Assembly: GCF_024713945.1 (NCBI RefSeq) | Contig: NC_134685.1 | Coordinates: 3,281,001 to 3,345,000 of the forward strand | Reading direction: 5' to 3' | Length of the DNA: 64,000 nt | Source: Dermatophagoides farinae | Lineage: Eukaryota; Arthropoda; Arachnida; Sarcoptiformes; Pyroglyphidae | In this document: piece after piece, positions 1 to 13,188 of the stretch | Layout of the letters: each line of letters begins with the position of its first letter | How positions within the stretch are numbered: the first letter of the stretch is position 1 | Made by a program: the position numbers and the translations under genes | The notes under the pieces: generated by a model | The model's database searches: none | What the model saw: the letters and a program-made list of their open reading frames with translations, nothing else | What the model was told of the DNA's origin: nothing

Positions 1-346
1 AAAATCCACGGATTTACCTAAGATAAGTAGCCTTTTAAAATGTTTTTTATGAACCGAAAACGCTTTTTTTTATTCCCTTAAACAGCAAAAAAGAAAGATT
101 GTGTGATGATTGAGGAGTTTTGTGTGTTATGGTCGTGGTGGTCGAATTTTGTTTTCCATTCAGTTCAATGTTTGTTTGGATTAATGATCCAGTTTGATTG
201 ATGGATGATCCGATAATAATGAAATCTTATATGATGATATATTTGGTCGTATTGCCCGTTTTTCGAACAAATGAGAGTGATTAATACGAAATGAAGAATA
301 TAGAAATCAGAAAATAAACATCCCGATAATATTGGTCAACAAATAC

Positions 347-359
347 GCCATCTAGTGGT
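347..359 (-). promoter_or_regulatory. CTCF-like core motif
   Basis: The plus strand reads CGCCATCTAGTGG, whose complement CCACTAGATGGCG fits the known CTCF core CCASYAGRKGGC at every position. Similar sites occur at 14519-14530 and inside the inverted repeat at 30.1-30.4 kb. Binding is inference; only the sequence match is seen. Confidence 0.35.
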
Positions 360-3300
360 ATGTGTATGCATGTGTGTGCTTCAGTGTGTCTGTGTTTTGT
401 GTCAAATGTGTGCGCCTGGTGGTTTCACAATTTTTGGTTCAAGAAAATTATCATTTTTCATTATTGGTCGTTATCGAAATGTATGGTTTTTCAGGTTTTT
501 TTTATTGTGATGAAGAATGCTGAATGGTTTCAATCGTATGTATATAAATTGTGTGTGTTAACATATCGAATATAAGAAGATTGGTTATCGATTTTCGTCA
601 TTTGAAGAATTTAAAGTTTCATCCAAGTGTTTAGATTTCAAGTTTTGATTTTTTTTTTGGTATCAATCAAGTTACATGAAATTGTCAATTGAATCACGTC
701 AATGAACAAAATATATTACAGCCTGTTTATCATTTAATGAAGATTTGATTTATTCTGTATATATCTGAATGATAGTTTTATGATAATTCATTGTGTTCAA
801 ATCTATCCACAATCTATGTTTATGATAATGATGAAGATTTTAGTCACTCAGAAAGTGTTGATTGTTTTCAGCTAGAATTATACAAGAATTTATTCGTCTT
901 GGTGTTTTTTTCCATTTTTTTAAAGTCCCAAAAGTTTTGACTTTTGTTTTCTTTACATCATAATTGCGATTTTTTGATCTTATTGTGAAGTCTATATGAA
1001 TGTTATCGTATCAGCTGTTGTCATGTTATAAACGTTCAAATAATCATCAATATCATTCTACACTTTTTAACCCATTTATCGTTGTCATTTTGGTCTCTAT
1101 AAAAAAAATGTCCTGATTTGCAAATGTTCAAGTCATAATTTATTCCTTCTCATGTGTTTGAAAGTTATAATGATGCACGAATCTTTTGCACAAGTGAATT
1201 GAAAAATTGAAAATATTCATCTACCACTACTACTAATATTGACAATTTAAATTTTGATCTTTACTCGTCATTGCTTCTAAATATAATTATTTTTTTCATA
1301 TATCTGCTTTCAAACAACAACTACCACCTTTTCTCACTCACTTTCTTTGTGATCGACATTTTTTTTCATTTTGCCTTGACCAAATTCGTAGAATAAATCT
1401 ATTCTCTTTAATCATGGTTGATTATTATTAAAGAAAAACAATCATATATATTGAATTTAATAATATGAAATTCAATTGATAATTACCACCTTCTACATTC
1501 TTTTTTTTGGATTGACTTTTATTTTCACAAAATTTACTCAAAGATTTCCATCCAAATTAATTCATTATAATGATAAAATGATATCAAGATAAATTACATT
1601 TTCCAGCTTTGATTATTTTCATACTTACAACAGAAATATTATCCACCTTTTTAAATAATATTGGTCTGTCAATTTTGTTGTTTTTGGTTATTGATAACAT
1701 AACAATTGATCGAATATCTTAATGCACGAATCAATTTTAATGCAAAATGATGAACTACTACCACTACTACTACTACTACTTATTGTTATTGGTTAATAAC
1801 CCGATTTGTTTAATCGATATCTTTGATCCTGATGTGTTTTTATATATTCCTGAAAAATTGTTTGCCTCTACTACTACATTTATCGTTTTTTTTCATAATT
1901 TCTTTGAAGAGTAAAAAGTGCATCCCAGAATATAATAATTCTATTTATCATAATTGGTGTTTGAATTTGAATCTCTGAGAAAATAGAAATTTTCTTTACA
2001 ATACACACTAACCGACAATCACTGCATTCCGCTTCACATATCTTATTTTTTTTCCATCGTCAATCTATCCACTTTTGAATGAAGATTTAATATATTTTAT
2101 TTTTGGCTTTATTCTCGTATCGAGTATGTGTGTGTTTTTTTTTTTGAATCGTTGATGATTAAATGTTTTGATTTATGTCCTGTTTTTATTGATATATATG
2201 GTGGTTATCATATGATTATCATTCTTCAAGTCTATTGAACAACAATCAATCAATCATTTAAGCAAATTGGTTTTCTTGTCTCTTTTTCTGGTTTTATCTC
2301 AATTCAATCGAATTTTTCTGTGTCTTGATAATAATAATAATATCCAATGACTTTATATGTCCATTTTGCAATGAGAAAATTTCATTCAATAATTGAAACA
2401 ACAACCTCAAATAATCACTAAAAGATCTATTTTTTCCCATCAACTGCTTTAAAAATATTGAATCTCTATCACACTCGCAAGTCCATTTAGCATCTATGAA
2501 TGAAGAAATAGAAACATTTTTGGTGGCTTTCTTTGTATATTATGTTGCTTATTTCCTGAGTGTTTATCTATCTATTTATTAATCAAAACGACATTTGATT
2601 TCAATCGTTTTTTTTGTGCATTTGATGACAATACAATCAATCAATCTATCTATCTATGATCAATCCAATGATGAATGTTCAATTTCCATTTTGTTCTGGT
2701 TTAAATGTTTCTCTAATTTTTTGAATTCATGCCTGAAGCTTTTTATAATTTTTGTTCCCCGAAATCAAATTATTTATGATCAATGATGATGAATATTGAT
2801 TTCAACTGTGAAAAAATATTCACTCATATTACTATATGATTTGCACCATTAGAGAATTCCAGTTTTTTTTAATATCGTTCAGCACAATAATAAGTCTTGC
2901 TTGTCATGACAGATAATGGTATGAATTATCCGCAAACAGAATCAATTCTTGAAGATGAAAATTTCCTAATGATCAATCTCTATCCTTTTTGTGTTCAATA
3001 TAATCGATCAATAAATAGTTTGCTTCACCGACATGTATTCTTTGATGATTAAAAGTGGAATAAATTTTGACTTTCGTATTGAAGACATTGATTTTTTTAG
3101 ATATTTATCTGATAAATTATGATCACTGATTAATAATTTTATCCTCAATGCAAATTACGAATTTTTATTGCAAAAAAAAATTCAATTCAATTCTGATCTG
3201 GTCTTAACTTGATGAGAAATGATCTTTCAATTCAAAACAATCTCAATCGTTTGATGATTATCATAACACACACTTATTATTGGTTTGGATCTCTAATTTT

Positions 3301-5984
3301 TTTTCGAAATGATATTGAATTATTGAAAATTGGTCAAATATTGAAGAAACTATATATTATTTTAAACAACAAAAATACCGTTTTACGAATCTTATACTAC
3401 TTATTACATATATATCATTTTCAACGTAAATTTTATGTTTTGCATTTTACATCAGTTTATTTATTATTCATTTTTTTTGAATGTCATGAAAATAATGATT
3501 ATTATCAAGTTATTGAAAGTTGTGTGTCATCCTATCATATTCTACATCACATTTAATGAGAGAGCTATTGTGAGATTTAATATATCGATTGGTTCAAATT
3601 GGTTTCCAGTAATTATTTATGGTCAGAATTTGCACAACACACACATATTACACACAAACAATTATCGAATGACACATGACCACCGAAGCCACCTGCATAT
3701 ACATACCATAGGCGTATCTCAATTCAACCTTTCTGTGCCCATCCATCTCTATATGGATCTTTTGTGGGATTCATTTTTCAAATTATTATTATTGTTCCTA
3801 TTGATGGTTGCTCAAGATTTACAAATTATTTTTGTACCACGCACGTGTGCAAGTTTGCAATTTTTTTCTGTAATTTTTCCCGAAAAATTACGATTTCACA
3901 GCTCAAACGAAAAAAAATGAATGTAGCAGCAAAACAGAGCGAAGAGGAGCAGTTAATGTTTATCAGTTTATCGAAAGATTTTTTTTTATCCTACTTCACA
4001 GCGAGAGGATATTATACAGATTCCATCCAAGGATGAAAAAGAATGTGGTTCGATTTTGTTTGTTGGTCATCTTTAAATAAAATTCCAGTTCCAGATAGTG
4101 TTCCGATCGTTATAATCGTGTATGTTACCTGAAATGATTTTGTTTTACAAAAGATATTTTTCTTTGGTGTCAAAGAGACAGCATCAGCAGCAGAAAATGA
4201 ATAACAAATTCAACCATGAAAATGCGTCGACAATCATAAATCACTAATATATCGACGGCGTCAAATGTGAAAAAAAGGAAACAAAAATGTCCAATTTACA
4301 AATCCATTGTCCTGAATGAGATGTTCAATTTACATAATGTCCATGGACATATTACATAAACCGTCCAGGTGACGAAATGATGTTCGATCTTTTTTTTTGT
4401 TTGTTTGTTTGTTTTTGTTTTTTTTTCGTTTAGCAACAGAAAAACCGAAAGCATATTTCGTCCATTTCTGTTTTTTTTTTTCTCTATTTTTTTTTCATAT
4501 TTGTCCAAATAATGATAACAAATCTAGATGTGTGTCTGCCGTATTTACCATTTACCAAAGAAAACAAAAAATCCAAATTGAATGAATAAAACAAACAAAA
4601 AGAAGCGTTGTATGAACAATGTACGTGTTTTTTGGTTTTGGTCCAATGACAAACAAAAAAAAATTAACCGTGCATCATGAATCAACGTGTGTTACATATA
4701 TTAATTAATAAAGAAAACGAAATTCTTGAGTATAATTTATTTTCATTGAAATTATTATTATGAATTTTGAACAAAACGAAAATTTATTGTCTTACATACA
4801 CTACATAAACGCAAACAAACATATCATGTCCAAAAGAAATGTGTTTCTCTTTTGTATTTTATTCTTTTCAATTTCGCAGGATATTTTTTTTTTCTAGAAT
4901 TTTGTCTTGATGATATTGACAACAATACACAAATTGTCTGTTTGAATAATTTCGAATGCGAATCACAAAAAAACATCTCCAAGAAGAGAGGTATCCTTTG
5001 AAAAATTTGTTAATCTAATCGAAATGTTTTTTTTCCAAAAGTTTATAATGATATATTCCACAAGTGAAAAGAGTTGTGCGAATTGTCTTGATTTGGTTTT
5101 TTTTTGTCTGCCAAAATCACAATGTGAAAAAAATTGATACGGTAACGACATTGATATCCGTTTATTTTGCTAATCAAAATTTGTTTTTCATTCACACATC
5201 TTGTAATCATATAGAAAAAAAGTGTTCTGGTTTCTTTCAAAGGTATTTTGAATGTTTTAATCACATGTGTATAATTCCACACAGATAAATTGTTTTCACC
5301 TGCAATACATACCACATACACACACACAAACAATCAAAATGAATGTGTGCCGCGTGTTTGACATAAAAAAACTGGTTGTACCCAATTTCAATTTTTTTTC
5401 ATGAACATTTTCTTTCAGATTCCATTTGTGTGTCAAAGTTTACCAATTTTTTTCTTGTCATACACAAGTTTTTTTTCTCCCAAATTTTAGACTCATTTGT
5501 CCATCTTTTAAATACTCACAGATAATGGTGTATGAAAATTAACTGAAACTGTCTCATATATCTCGTGTGTGAACAATTCTGAGTTTTATTTTGTTTGTAA
5601 GTAATGTTTTTTAATATTTAAATGATCAAATATGTGTTTTATATTTTTTTCAGCCAAAAACAAAAACAAAAAAAAAATTTTTTTTATGTTATATTTACAT
5701 TTAAAAAAAACAATGCTGATTGATGCTGTGTCGAAGAATTTTGTTTTCTTTTTTTTCATTTTCACACAAATTCTTCGACGGGTGGTGGAGTGGAGTCACG
5801 CATATAGGATAATTGGTGACTTCCGGGACAACATCAATCAAAACACAAATTGTATTTGGACACACATCTGATGTTCCGTTAAAATTGTAAACAAATTTTT
5901 TTTTATTGAATGAAAGGATTTTGAATGATTGAAAAAAATTGAAATAAAGATTCGTTTTCAAAAAAACCAAAAAAATTGTTTTGT

Positions 5985-5990
5985 TTTATT
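5985..5990 (-). terminator. PRPF18 poly(A) signal
   Basis: TTTATT on the plus strand gives AATAAA on the minus strand, about 28 nt after the PRPF18 stop codon and followed by T-rich DNA on the minus strand. This is the only AATAAA close to the stop. Confidence 0.5.
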
Positions 5991-6017
5991 TACACATGAA
6001 AGAAATTTCTTTCAAAT

Positions 6018-7275
6018 TCATTCTTTAGTGTATTCAACACATCTGGATGGATCGGTCTGGAACATTTTCTGACATTGTGTCATCAAACGTTTCAATGCTT
6101 GAATATATTTCCGTTGTGTTTCATCATTCAACACATGTGCAATGTTTTGAGCAAAAATTTTCTCCCTACCAGTACGTGCATGTATACCGACCATAGTGAC
6201 ACCGATTGGCCATGGTGCATTACCTATTGCCATCTGTAGATAGGCATCATTTGCATGAACATAATTTCGTTCAAGTAGATATTTAATGATGATGATCAAA
6301 TGTTTAAGAATGTCGTCGGCAATCGTTTGTTTCGTCAATTGTTTGAACAATGGTTTCAGATATTCCTGTGTCTGTGTATAGATGGCATTCATTAATCTTC
6401 CTTGCGTTGATCTTTTATCCGATTCATTTCGATCGTTTAATCGTCGACCCCATAATTCGAGAAGAAATTTCAAAAATTTCAATATAACTGCACAATCTGA
6501 TCGTCGTTGTTCATCATCGGTATTTGGACGTTTTGATCGTTGTTTACCAAGATAATGTGCTTGTTCAAGTATTTCTTCGATCGTGGTGTTCATTTCTTCA
6601 ATTTTTACATCATTTTTACCACGTTTTTTCTCACCATCAGGACCATCCGTTGTATTATGGCCACCGGATTTGACAATTTCTTCCAAATAGGCTGCATCAA
6701 CTTTTTCCATTGCTTCCTAAAAATAAATTCATGAGAAATTGAATGTGGATAAAAAATAAAATCCAAACCTGAAAATCGTTACGAAATCCTTTATCACTTG
6801 AATCTGGTTCAATAATTTCCAATTTTCGTAGACGACGAAATGCATCGATTTCGTTCTCACCAAACAAAGTAATCGGTTGATCACGTTCACGTAGGCGTTT
6901 GATCACTTCTTTACGGGCTAGTATTCGTTCTTCACCATTCGTTCGATCTTCACCATTTGATCCGGTTTGATTTTTGATCCATTTTTTCAATTTCATTTTA
7001 GCAATCTCTTCGGCAGATAATTTAGATCCACCGGTTGTTGTGGCCATCAAATCATCACTGCTATCATGAGATTCTGAATCATCCGAATTGATGATACCAC
7101 GTTCTTCTTCTTGACGACGTTTCTTGATCATTTTTTCAGCTTGTTTTTGCCAATATTCTTCTTCATTTTTTTTGTTCAATTCTTCACGTTTAAAAAATTT
7201 TTTCTTTTCATCAATCAATGATGATTTTTCCAATTGTTTACGTTTTTTAGCAATTTCCGCTTTAAGTAAATCCAT
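6018..7275 (-). CDS. PRPF18: Pre-mRNA-splicing factor 18 (PRPF18)
   Basis: Two coding exons on the minus strand, 7275-6769 and 6716-6018, separated by a 52-nt intron (GT at 6768, AG at 6717). The product is about 401 aa; the human protein is 342 aa, and the extra length is a Lys/Glu/Ser-rich middle. The N-terminus [16 protein letters not shown] matches the family start. Around residues 125-165 lies the Prp4/Prp18 SFM motif ([19 protein letters not shown]). The C-terminal Prp18 domain (about 245-395) includes the conserved loop [20 protein letters not shown]. By family knowledge PRPF18 acts in the second catalytic step of splicing, docking the 3' splice site with SLU7 and the U5 snRNP in the nucleus. 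The upstream in-frame Met at 7335 is disfavoured because family homology begins exactly at 7275. The gene is head-to-head with the RPA1-like gene. Confidence 0.93.
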
Positions 7276-7459
7276 TATTTTTACATTTGACAAATTGTTG
7301 ATATTGACAAGATGAAAAATAAAAGATGTGCTCAAATTGATGTTGAAAATTTAAAGCACAAATAAACATTGACCTTTCATAAACGACGTTATCATTTGTT
7401 TACAAACGCAAAATGGATCATTTCTAAATCATATTTTTAGTGATTTAAAAATTGTACTT
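7276..7459. promoter_or_regulatory. Shared divergent promoter, PRPF18 / RPA1-like
   Basis: The two start codons are 184 bp apart on opposite strands, so both promoters and both 5' UTRs must lie here unless upstream non-coding exons exist. No clear TATA box is visible. This is inferred from gene layout only. Confidence 0.5.
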
Positions 7460-8920
7460 TTGGTAAAGATCATGAATCCCATTGTATCAAGCATGGACAA
7501 TTCGGATGATGACTATGATAATTATAATCATGAATGTTATTGTAATATTTGGAATTTTTTTTTGATACCTGGTCATTATGATGATGATGAACCAGTGGTG
7601 GCCACAATGATTAAAAATCTGTATCCAAGAAGATCGAATTTTTCCATCGATGTTAAAGTGGTGACAAAATCATCGATTCATCATTTCATAAAAAAGGAAA
7701 ATAGTGCAGAAACTGGTAAATTGTTTCGTTTCGATGTTTATGACAAAGAATATTCCGAAATACGTATTGTGTCATTTAATGAAGAATGTGATCGATTTTT
7801 CGACCTTATTAAAGTCGATGAATGTTTTCGTATTAGTCGTGGTCATGTTAAACCGTCAAATAAACAATATTCAACACTTTCTAATCCGTATGAAATAGTT
7901 ACCACGAATTCTACTGTCATTGAACCATTGAAAATAACGGAACCATTTGGTGAATATAAACGGAAAATCATTTATAATTTTATTCGCTTTTCATCATTGC
8001 ATCATCACGGTATAGATAGTGCCATTGATTTTATTGGCATTATCGATTCCGTTGATCCAATTCGAAAGTAAGTCTACATTCATTTGCATTGTAATGTAAT
8101 CAAAATATTTTTTTGATTCAAATTTTTCAGTGTTTATGGCAGGTATTCAGGTCGTAATGTTTCACTTCTTAAAATTTCTATCTTTGATTATTCACTTTCA
8201 CATATTGACGTGGCTCTTTGGGATAAAATGGCCGATGATTTTCATGGAGAAAAAGGTCAAATTGTAGCGCTGAAAAATGTTAGAATAAAACAATTTAATG
8301 GATTATCATTATCCTGTTCACCATTAACAACGGTTACAATTGATCCAGATATACCTGAAGCTATGAATTTACGAAATTGGTATCATAATCATAATCGAAC
8401 AATCATTCAAGAACTTTTTTACATCAAACAAATTAAACAGACATCGTCATTGTATAAAAATTTTGATTGTTTAGCCACCATTATATCAACATCTGCAACG
8501 AAACATCCAGCATATCGTGTATGTCCTAGTGGTGAACATTGCAAACGAAAATTATCAACAACCAACGAAGGTGAATTATTTTGTGGTTATTGTGGATGGC
8601 TTGAATCCTCCAGTTTGATTCATTATAAATGGGGTCTCCGTGTTACCATTTTAATCAACGATTTGACCGGATCATTGTGGATTACTGTATTTGCGGATGT
8701 AATCGAAAAATTGTTGGGCAAAACAGCCGAAGAAATATCACAAATGTCTTTAGAACATTGGTTAAATCTATTCCATTCAACAATATGGATGCATCAATAT
8801 ATTTTCACCATACAAAAATCAATCTATCAATCACGAGATAATTATACTGTAATTTCAATCAATCGAAACAACACAAAAAGACTTATTGATCGATTACAAA
8901 AATTGGAATCATCTACATAA
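7460..8920 (+). CDS. RPA1-like single-stranded DNA-binding protein (short, lacks N-terminal OB fold)
   Basis: Exons 7460-8067 and 8131-8920 are joined across a 63-nt intron and give about 465 aa. The segment ISRGHVKPSNKQYSTLSNPYE matches the end of RPA70 DNA-binding domain A. TIDPDIPEAMNLRNWY matches the DBD-B/DBD-C linker (NPDIPEA). The DBD-C zinc ribbon is seen as CPSGEHC, then CGYC. The spacing C-X5-C differs from the C-X4-C I recall for animal RPA1. The N-terminal DBD-F (about 110-180 aa in RPA70) is absent. RPA1 binds ssDNA in replication and repair; MEIOB is a similarly short meiotic relative. The linker and zinc region look closer to RPA1 than to MEIOB, but either assignment is possible. 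An earlier ATG or an upstream exon restoring DBD-F was not seen; PRPF18 begins 184 bp upstream. Confidence 0.75.
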
Positions 8921-9995
8921 CAAAAATGAAACTTTTTTATTTTCCTTTACCATTTAATATTATATATTTTGTTTGTTGATTTTCTGTTTTGTTAGTTTTA
9001 ATATATAATATATATAATTGTATAATCATCATATTCGTATATACTACACAGATATCATGTTTATCATATCCTGCTCTATATATACAAGACAAGTGCAATT
9101 GTCCTTTTAATTTGAATACAGAATGTGTGGTGAAAATAAAAAACCATTTCCCTTTTTATCAAATGAATCTAATGCACAAATTCATATATGCAGAGATATT
9201 TCATTAAAAAAAATTGATGATAATGAATGCATACCACCAAAAAAAAATGAACATTTGTAATAGCAATTGCACGTAATTGAAAAATGATAATAAAGAAAAA
9301 AACAACCTCAAGGTAAAACAGAGAATTGATAAAAAAAACGACAGAGGCATTTATTTATTTGCCATTTTTTTTATTTTATTAAAAAAACTGATAAGCCTCT
9401 ACACACACACATATGATAAGTTATGGTTTTGCTCAGCTTACATGCTTGATTGTCTTGAATGATTTGATTAATTTTATATATTCGATTAGATTGCTAATGA
9501 TGATGATTATCAAATGTTTTTATGGCGAGTTTGTGTTTGTGGTGGATGTGACGATATTTTTTTTTTTGTATGTTTAAATCGTTGAAAATTATTTCCATCG
9601 ATGGTTTTCTGTTGATATTCATTTTTAGTTTTGTGTTGTTTCGTGAATCAATTTTTGGAGAAAAAAATTGTCGCCATCAAGTTTTTTTTTCGTTGTTGTT
9701 TTCGTGATGATTTGTGGTATGTGCCATTAATATTTCGACTTTCACTGTTGATTATATCATATTGATTGGTTTTTTTTCTGCCAGTTGTTTATCATTTATT
9801 TTGTTTGTTTATGCATGAACAACAGAGCCAGAAATTCATCGTCAATTGAAAAAATACCAGAAGTTAATTTTGGATTAGAAGCTATAAAGATATATTTCAA
9901 ATGTTTGAAAGCATTCCATTTGAAATTATTACTTGTTGCATATTCTGAATCTGTCTCTTCATTTTTCTCGATTTTTCTCTCTTTTGATTAATACT
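8921..9995. other. Intergenic, no gene seen
   Basis: AT-rich DNA between the RPA1-like gene and the HR96-like receptor, presumably holding the 3' end of the former and the promoter and 5' UTR of the latter. No family-like frame and no clear TATA box were found. Confidence 0.5.
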
Positions 9996-12193
9996 ATGGA
10001 ATTATCAAAAATATGTGGTGTTTGTGGTGATAAAGCATTGGGATATAATTTCAATGCATTAACATGTGAATCATGTAAAGCATTCTTTCGTCGTAATGCT
10101 CTACGTACAAAGGTAATGTTAAATGGAATGGATTATTTTTCTCTCGTTTTTTGATAAATTCATTTTTTTTCTGATTATTGAAGAAATTTCATTGTATCTC
10201 TGGCACAAATGATTGTCAATTGGATCCAAAAACAAGAAAATATTGTCGAAAATGTCGATTAGATAAATGTTTTGCGATTGGTATGCTTAAAGAATGGATA
10301 TTGACTGATGAAGAAAAACAATTAAAACGTCGTAAACATCGTCATATTGAAATGGTTGATGCAGATAGTTCAACAGCACATAATTTGCAACAACAACAAC
10401 GACCAATCATTCAGTCATCAATGATCAATGATCAATCGAATACAATAAATTCAAATAATAATATGAATTGTAGTACCGTGCTGGATAATAATAATAATAA
10501 TCAGAATCAGAATCGAAACAAAATAAATCAAGGCAAGAATAACATCATTATAATGCCTATATTGACATCATCATCCACAATGTGGATCAATAATATGAAT
10601 AATAAACAAGAACAACATCCAGAACAACAAACAACAACAAATGATGATTTAATAAAATCGATTGATCAAAAACGTTTAATGGAATATATTAATGAACGAT
10701 TAGATTTATCCACATCATCATCAAATTCAACAATGAATAATGGTGATAGTGATGGAAATCAATCAAAAGATCATAATAACATAATTTTTTTAAATGAAAA
10801 TGATTTAATCAAAAATAAAACATCCGATACATTTACCGAATCGCCATCACCATTATTTTCGGGAAATATTTTCGATTGTCAACAACAACAACAACAACAA
10901 CAACCGCAACCGCAACAACAGCAAGAACAACAACAATCATCAACAAAATTTGACAATCTAACGATAAATGATGATTCAACAACGTTTATGGATTTTCAAT
11001 GGTTACCATCAGAAAGTTTAGTAAGAAATATTGATACTTGTATACATAATAATTATCATCATCGACAACAATCATCACAACAGATGACAACAACGACGAC
11101 AGCGACAACATTGCCATCATATGATAATGAAAACGAAAATAATTCAATGTTACCAGAAAATGTAATTAAAAATCAAATCAAATATAATAAATGGAATGTT
11201 TCAACAAAAGTTTACGCAGATGTTTTACGTATGGAACAAATTTTCGATGGTATCTATGATCAAAATCCAAAAAGACTTGATAAAATGGAACTTGGTCGTC
11301 TAGAAGAATTGAAACAAATTTTTGCATCATTAAATGAAATGAATCAACGTTCATTAAATAGTGAACGTAAAATTGTCAACAATATGGAAGAAGGATTTCA
11401 ATGTCTAGAGTTTGCAATCAAACAGCTGATTTTACATATTAAGAATGTTCGTGCATTTAAAAATCTTTGTCTTGAAGATCAAGAAATTTTATTGAAAAAT
11501 TCAGTAAGCAAAAGTCGTTGCCTATTGAATATGATACGTTGTTATAATCCAGAACAGGATACTGTCGCTATTCCTTATAGTAAGGTAAAAGTTTTAATTT
11601 TGACTATAGTAGATTGATTAATTTTTCTGAATGTTTCTTTTTTTTCAACAAGAACGGAACCATTCTCATATTTGAACAAGATTATCTTCGTCAATTACAT
11701 GGTGATTTGCAATATGAAAAATGTAGAAGTTTTTGTCAATCATTTCGTGATGATTGGAAAAATGATGATATGATTGTCAATCTGGTAAGTAATATTTTTT
11801 TCATTCATTGAAAATCACTAAATCAAATGTTTCACAAATTATTTAGCTCATCATAATTTTGGTATTCTTTCCAAATCGTAATGGTCTATTGCATCGTGAA
11901 TATATAACGTATGATTTAATTATTTTTTTGTTTCATTAAATTTTCTCATCATTTTTTTTTGTTTATCCTTTAGCCTTGAATATTATACCTATTGTCATCT
12001 ATTACAACGATATCTAGAGGTTAAATATCAATCTATTTGTGAAGCAAGATCAATCTATATAAATCTTCTTAGTCGTTTGGAAGAGATAAGTTATTTTAAT
12101 GAAGAATTAATGGAAATGATTCTGATGAAATTCGATCCACAATATATTGGTCCATTAACAAAAGAATTATTTGAATTGGAAAAAAAAACTTGA
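9996..12193 (+). CDS. HR96: Nuclear hormone receptor, HR96/DAF-12 (NR1J) type
   Basis: Five coding exons: 9996-10112, 10184-11584, 11653-11784, 11847-11908 and 11974-12193, giving about 643 aa. Introns are 71, 68, 62 and 65 nt. The two-zinc-finger DNA-binding domain occupies about residues 7-74 ([20 protein letters not shown], then [14 protein letters not shown]). The P-box CESCKA is the NR1J hallmark shared by HR96 and DAF-12. A long hinge of about 250 aa is rich in Asn, Gln and Thr, with a poly-Gln run near 10881. The ligand-binding domain starts at about residue 380 and ends in a short acidic helix-12-like tail ([12 protein letters not shown]). In insects HR96 is a nuclear sensor of lipids and xenobiotics. 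The ATG at 9996 is chosen because it directly precedes the DBD; an upstream in-frame stretch is hydrophobic and non-homologous. AATAAA follows at 12288. Confidence 0.92.
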
Positions 12194-12287
12194 ACATTCG
12201 TAATTGACACATTTATATTCATATATATAGTTTTAAGTTTACACAATGATTAAACTAATTTTAAAACTTTTTCTCTTCAAAATAATG

Positions 12288-12293
12288 AATAAA
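12288..12293 (+). terminator. HR96-like poly(A) signal
   Basis: AATAAA lies 95 nt after the receptor stop codon and is followed by TG-containing T-rich DNA. Confidence 0.5.
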
Positions 12294-12841
12294 TATTGAA
12301 TTTGATTTTGTCGACGAATTTTTAAATTTTCGAATTTACATTCTCATTCATCATTGGTGACCTCATCAAACGTTTCGAACATTCGAATGCCATGACTTTA
12401 AAATTTTGAAATTAAAAAAAAAAGATTTTTTCTCCCCAATTTTTTTGGAAAATTATTCTTGTAGAATTTCGTTTTACATTGACAATGATACGAATAATTG
12501 TAACACATTGTGGGAGGAGAATCATTGATAATTGCGCAAGCGCTAAATATGATCGACATAGATTTTCTTTTTTTTTTCCAACGTTGGCTGTTTTTGCTGC
12601 TGCCATATCATGTCAAGTGTCTTGTTCAAACTTGTTCCACCACCACCACCACCACCGTTGTTATCGACAGAGAAAAAAAAATCTGCCAACGAACTCAACA
12701 ACAAAAAAAAACTTCAATTGCATACACTGCATTTAGTGAAAATTGATTTCATTCGAATCATCATCAGATTGAAAAGAAAAAACGAAACGTAATCAAATAA
12801 ACATTGTGGTAATCACGTAAGCCAAATTTTTTTTTTGATTG

Positions 12842-13188
12842 GAAATTGATTCATTTGCTGAAAAGAAAGACGATATCTTTATTCGAAATAAAAATGACCA
12901 TGTTATTGTTAAACAGGCGACCATCATCATCATCGTTGACAAATGTGAAAAGTTTGTATCGGAACTATTTTTTAAAGATTTGAATCATTCTCATCACTAT
13001 TCTATTCTAGCTTTAAATAAAGCCCGTAAATGGTGTAAAGCTGTTATATTATCATCATCATCGAAATCCGGATCGGATTCAAATTCCAATATTGAAATCA
13101 ATGATAATGGTAATGTGGTTGCCATCCGAAGGAATGAAAAGAAAAATCATCATCATCATCATTTCAAGAAAAATGATGATCATAAACG
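12842..13188 (+). CDS. Possible coding exon of unknown gene
   Basis: An open frame of about 115 codons ends exactly at a consensus donor (AAACG/GTAAGT at 13189). It has no ATG start in frame, so it would have to be an internal exon. The N-terminal half has normal amino-acid mix (for example KCEKFVSELFFKDLNHSHHY and ILALNKARKWCKAVIL); the C-terminal half is Ser/Asn/His-rich. I do not recognise a family. No convincing partner exon was found, so it may be chance. Confidence 0.25.

Larger units (their letters stand above)
1..6017. other. Gene-free AT-rich stretch
   Basis: No open frame here resembles a known protein. The longer ones (for example around 3209-3920) are Phe/Ile/Leu/His-rich translations of T-rich DNA without family signatures. 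The stretch contains homopolymer T/A runs, CA and CT microsatellites and scattered ACT triplets near 1750. It may be intergenic DNA, or intron or UTR of a gene to the left. A CTCF-like motif lies at 347-359 and a poly(A) signal for the minus-strand PRPF18 gene at 5985-5990. Confidence 0.6.

Noticed and set aside
3209-3920. Overlapping open frames of 115 and 161 codons
   Set aside because: Composition is Phe/Ile/Leu/His-heavy as expected from T-rich DNA; no family signature, no splice context, and the two frames overlap.
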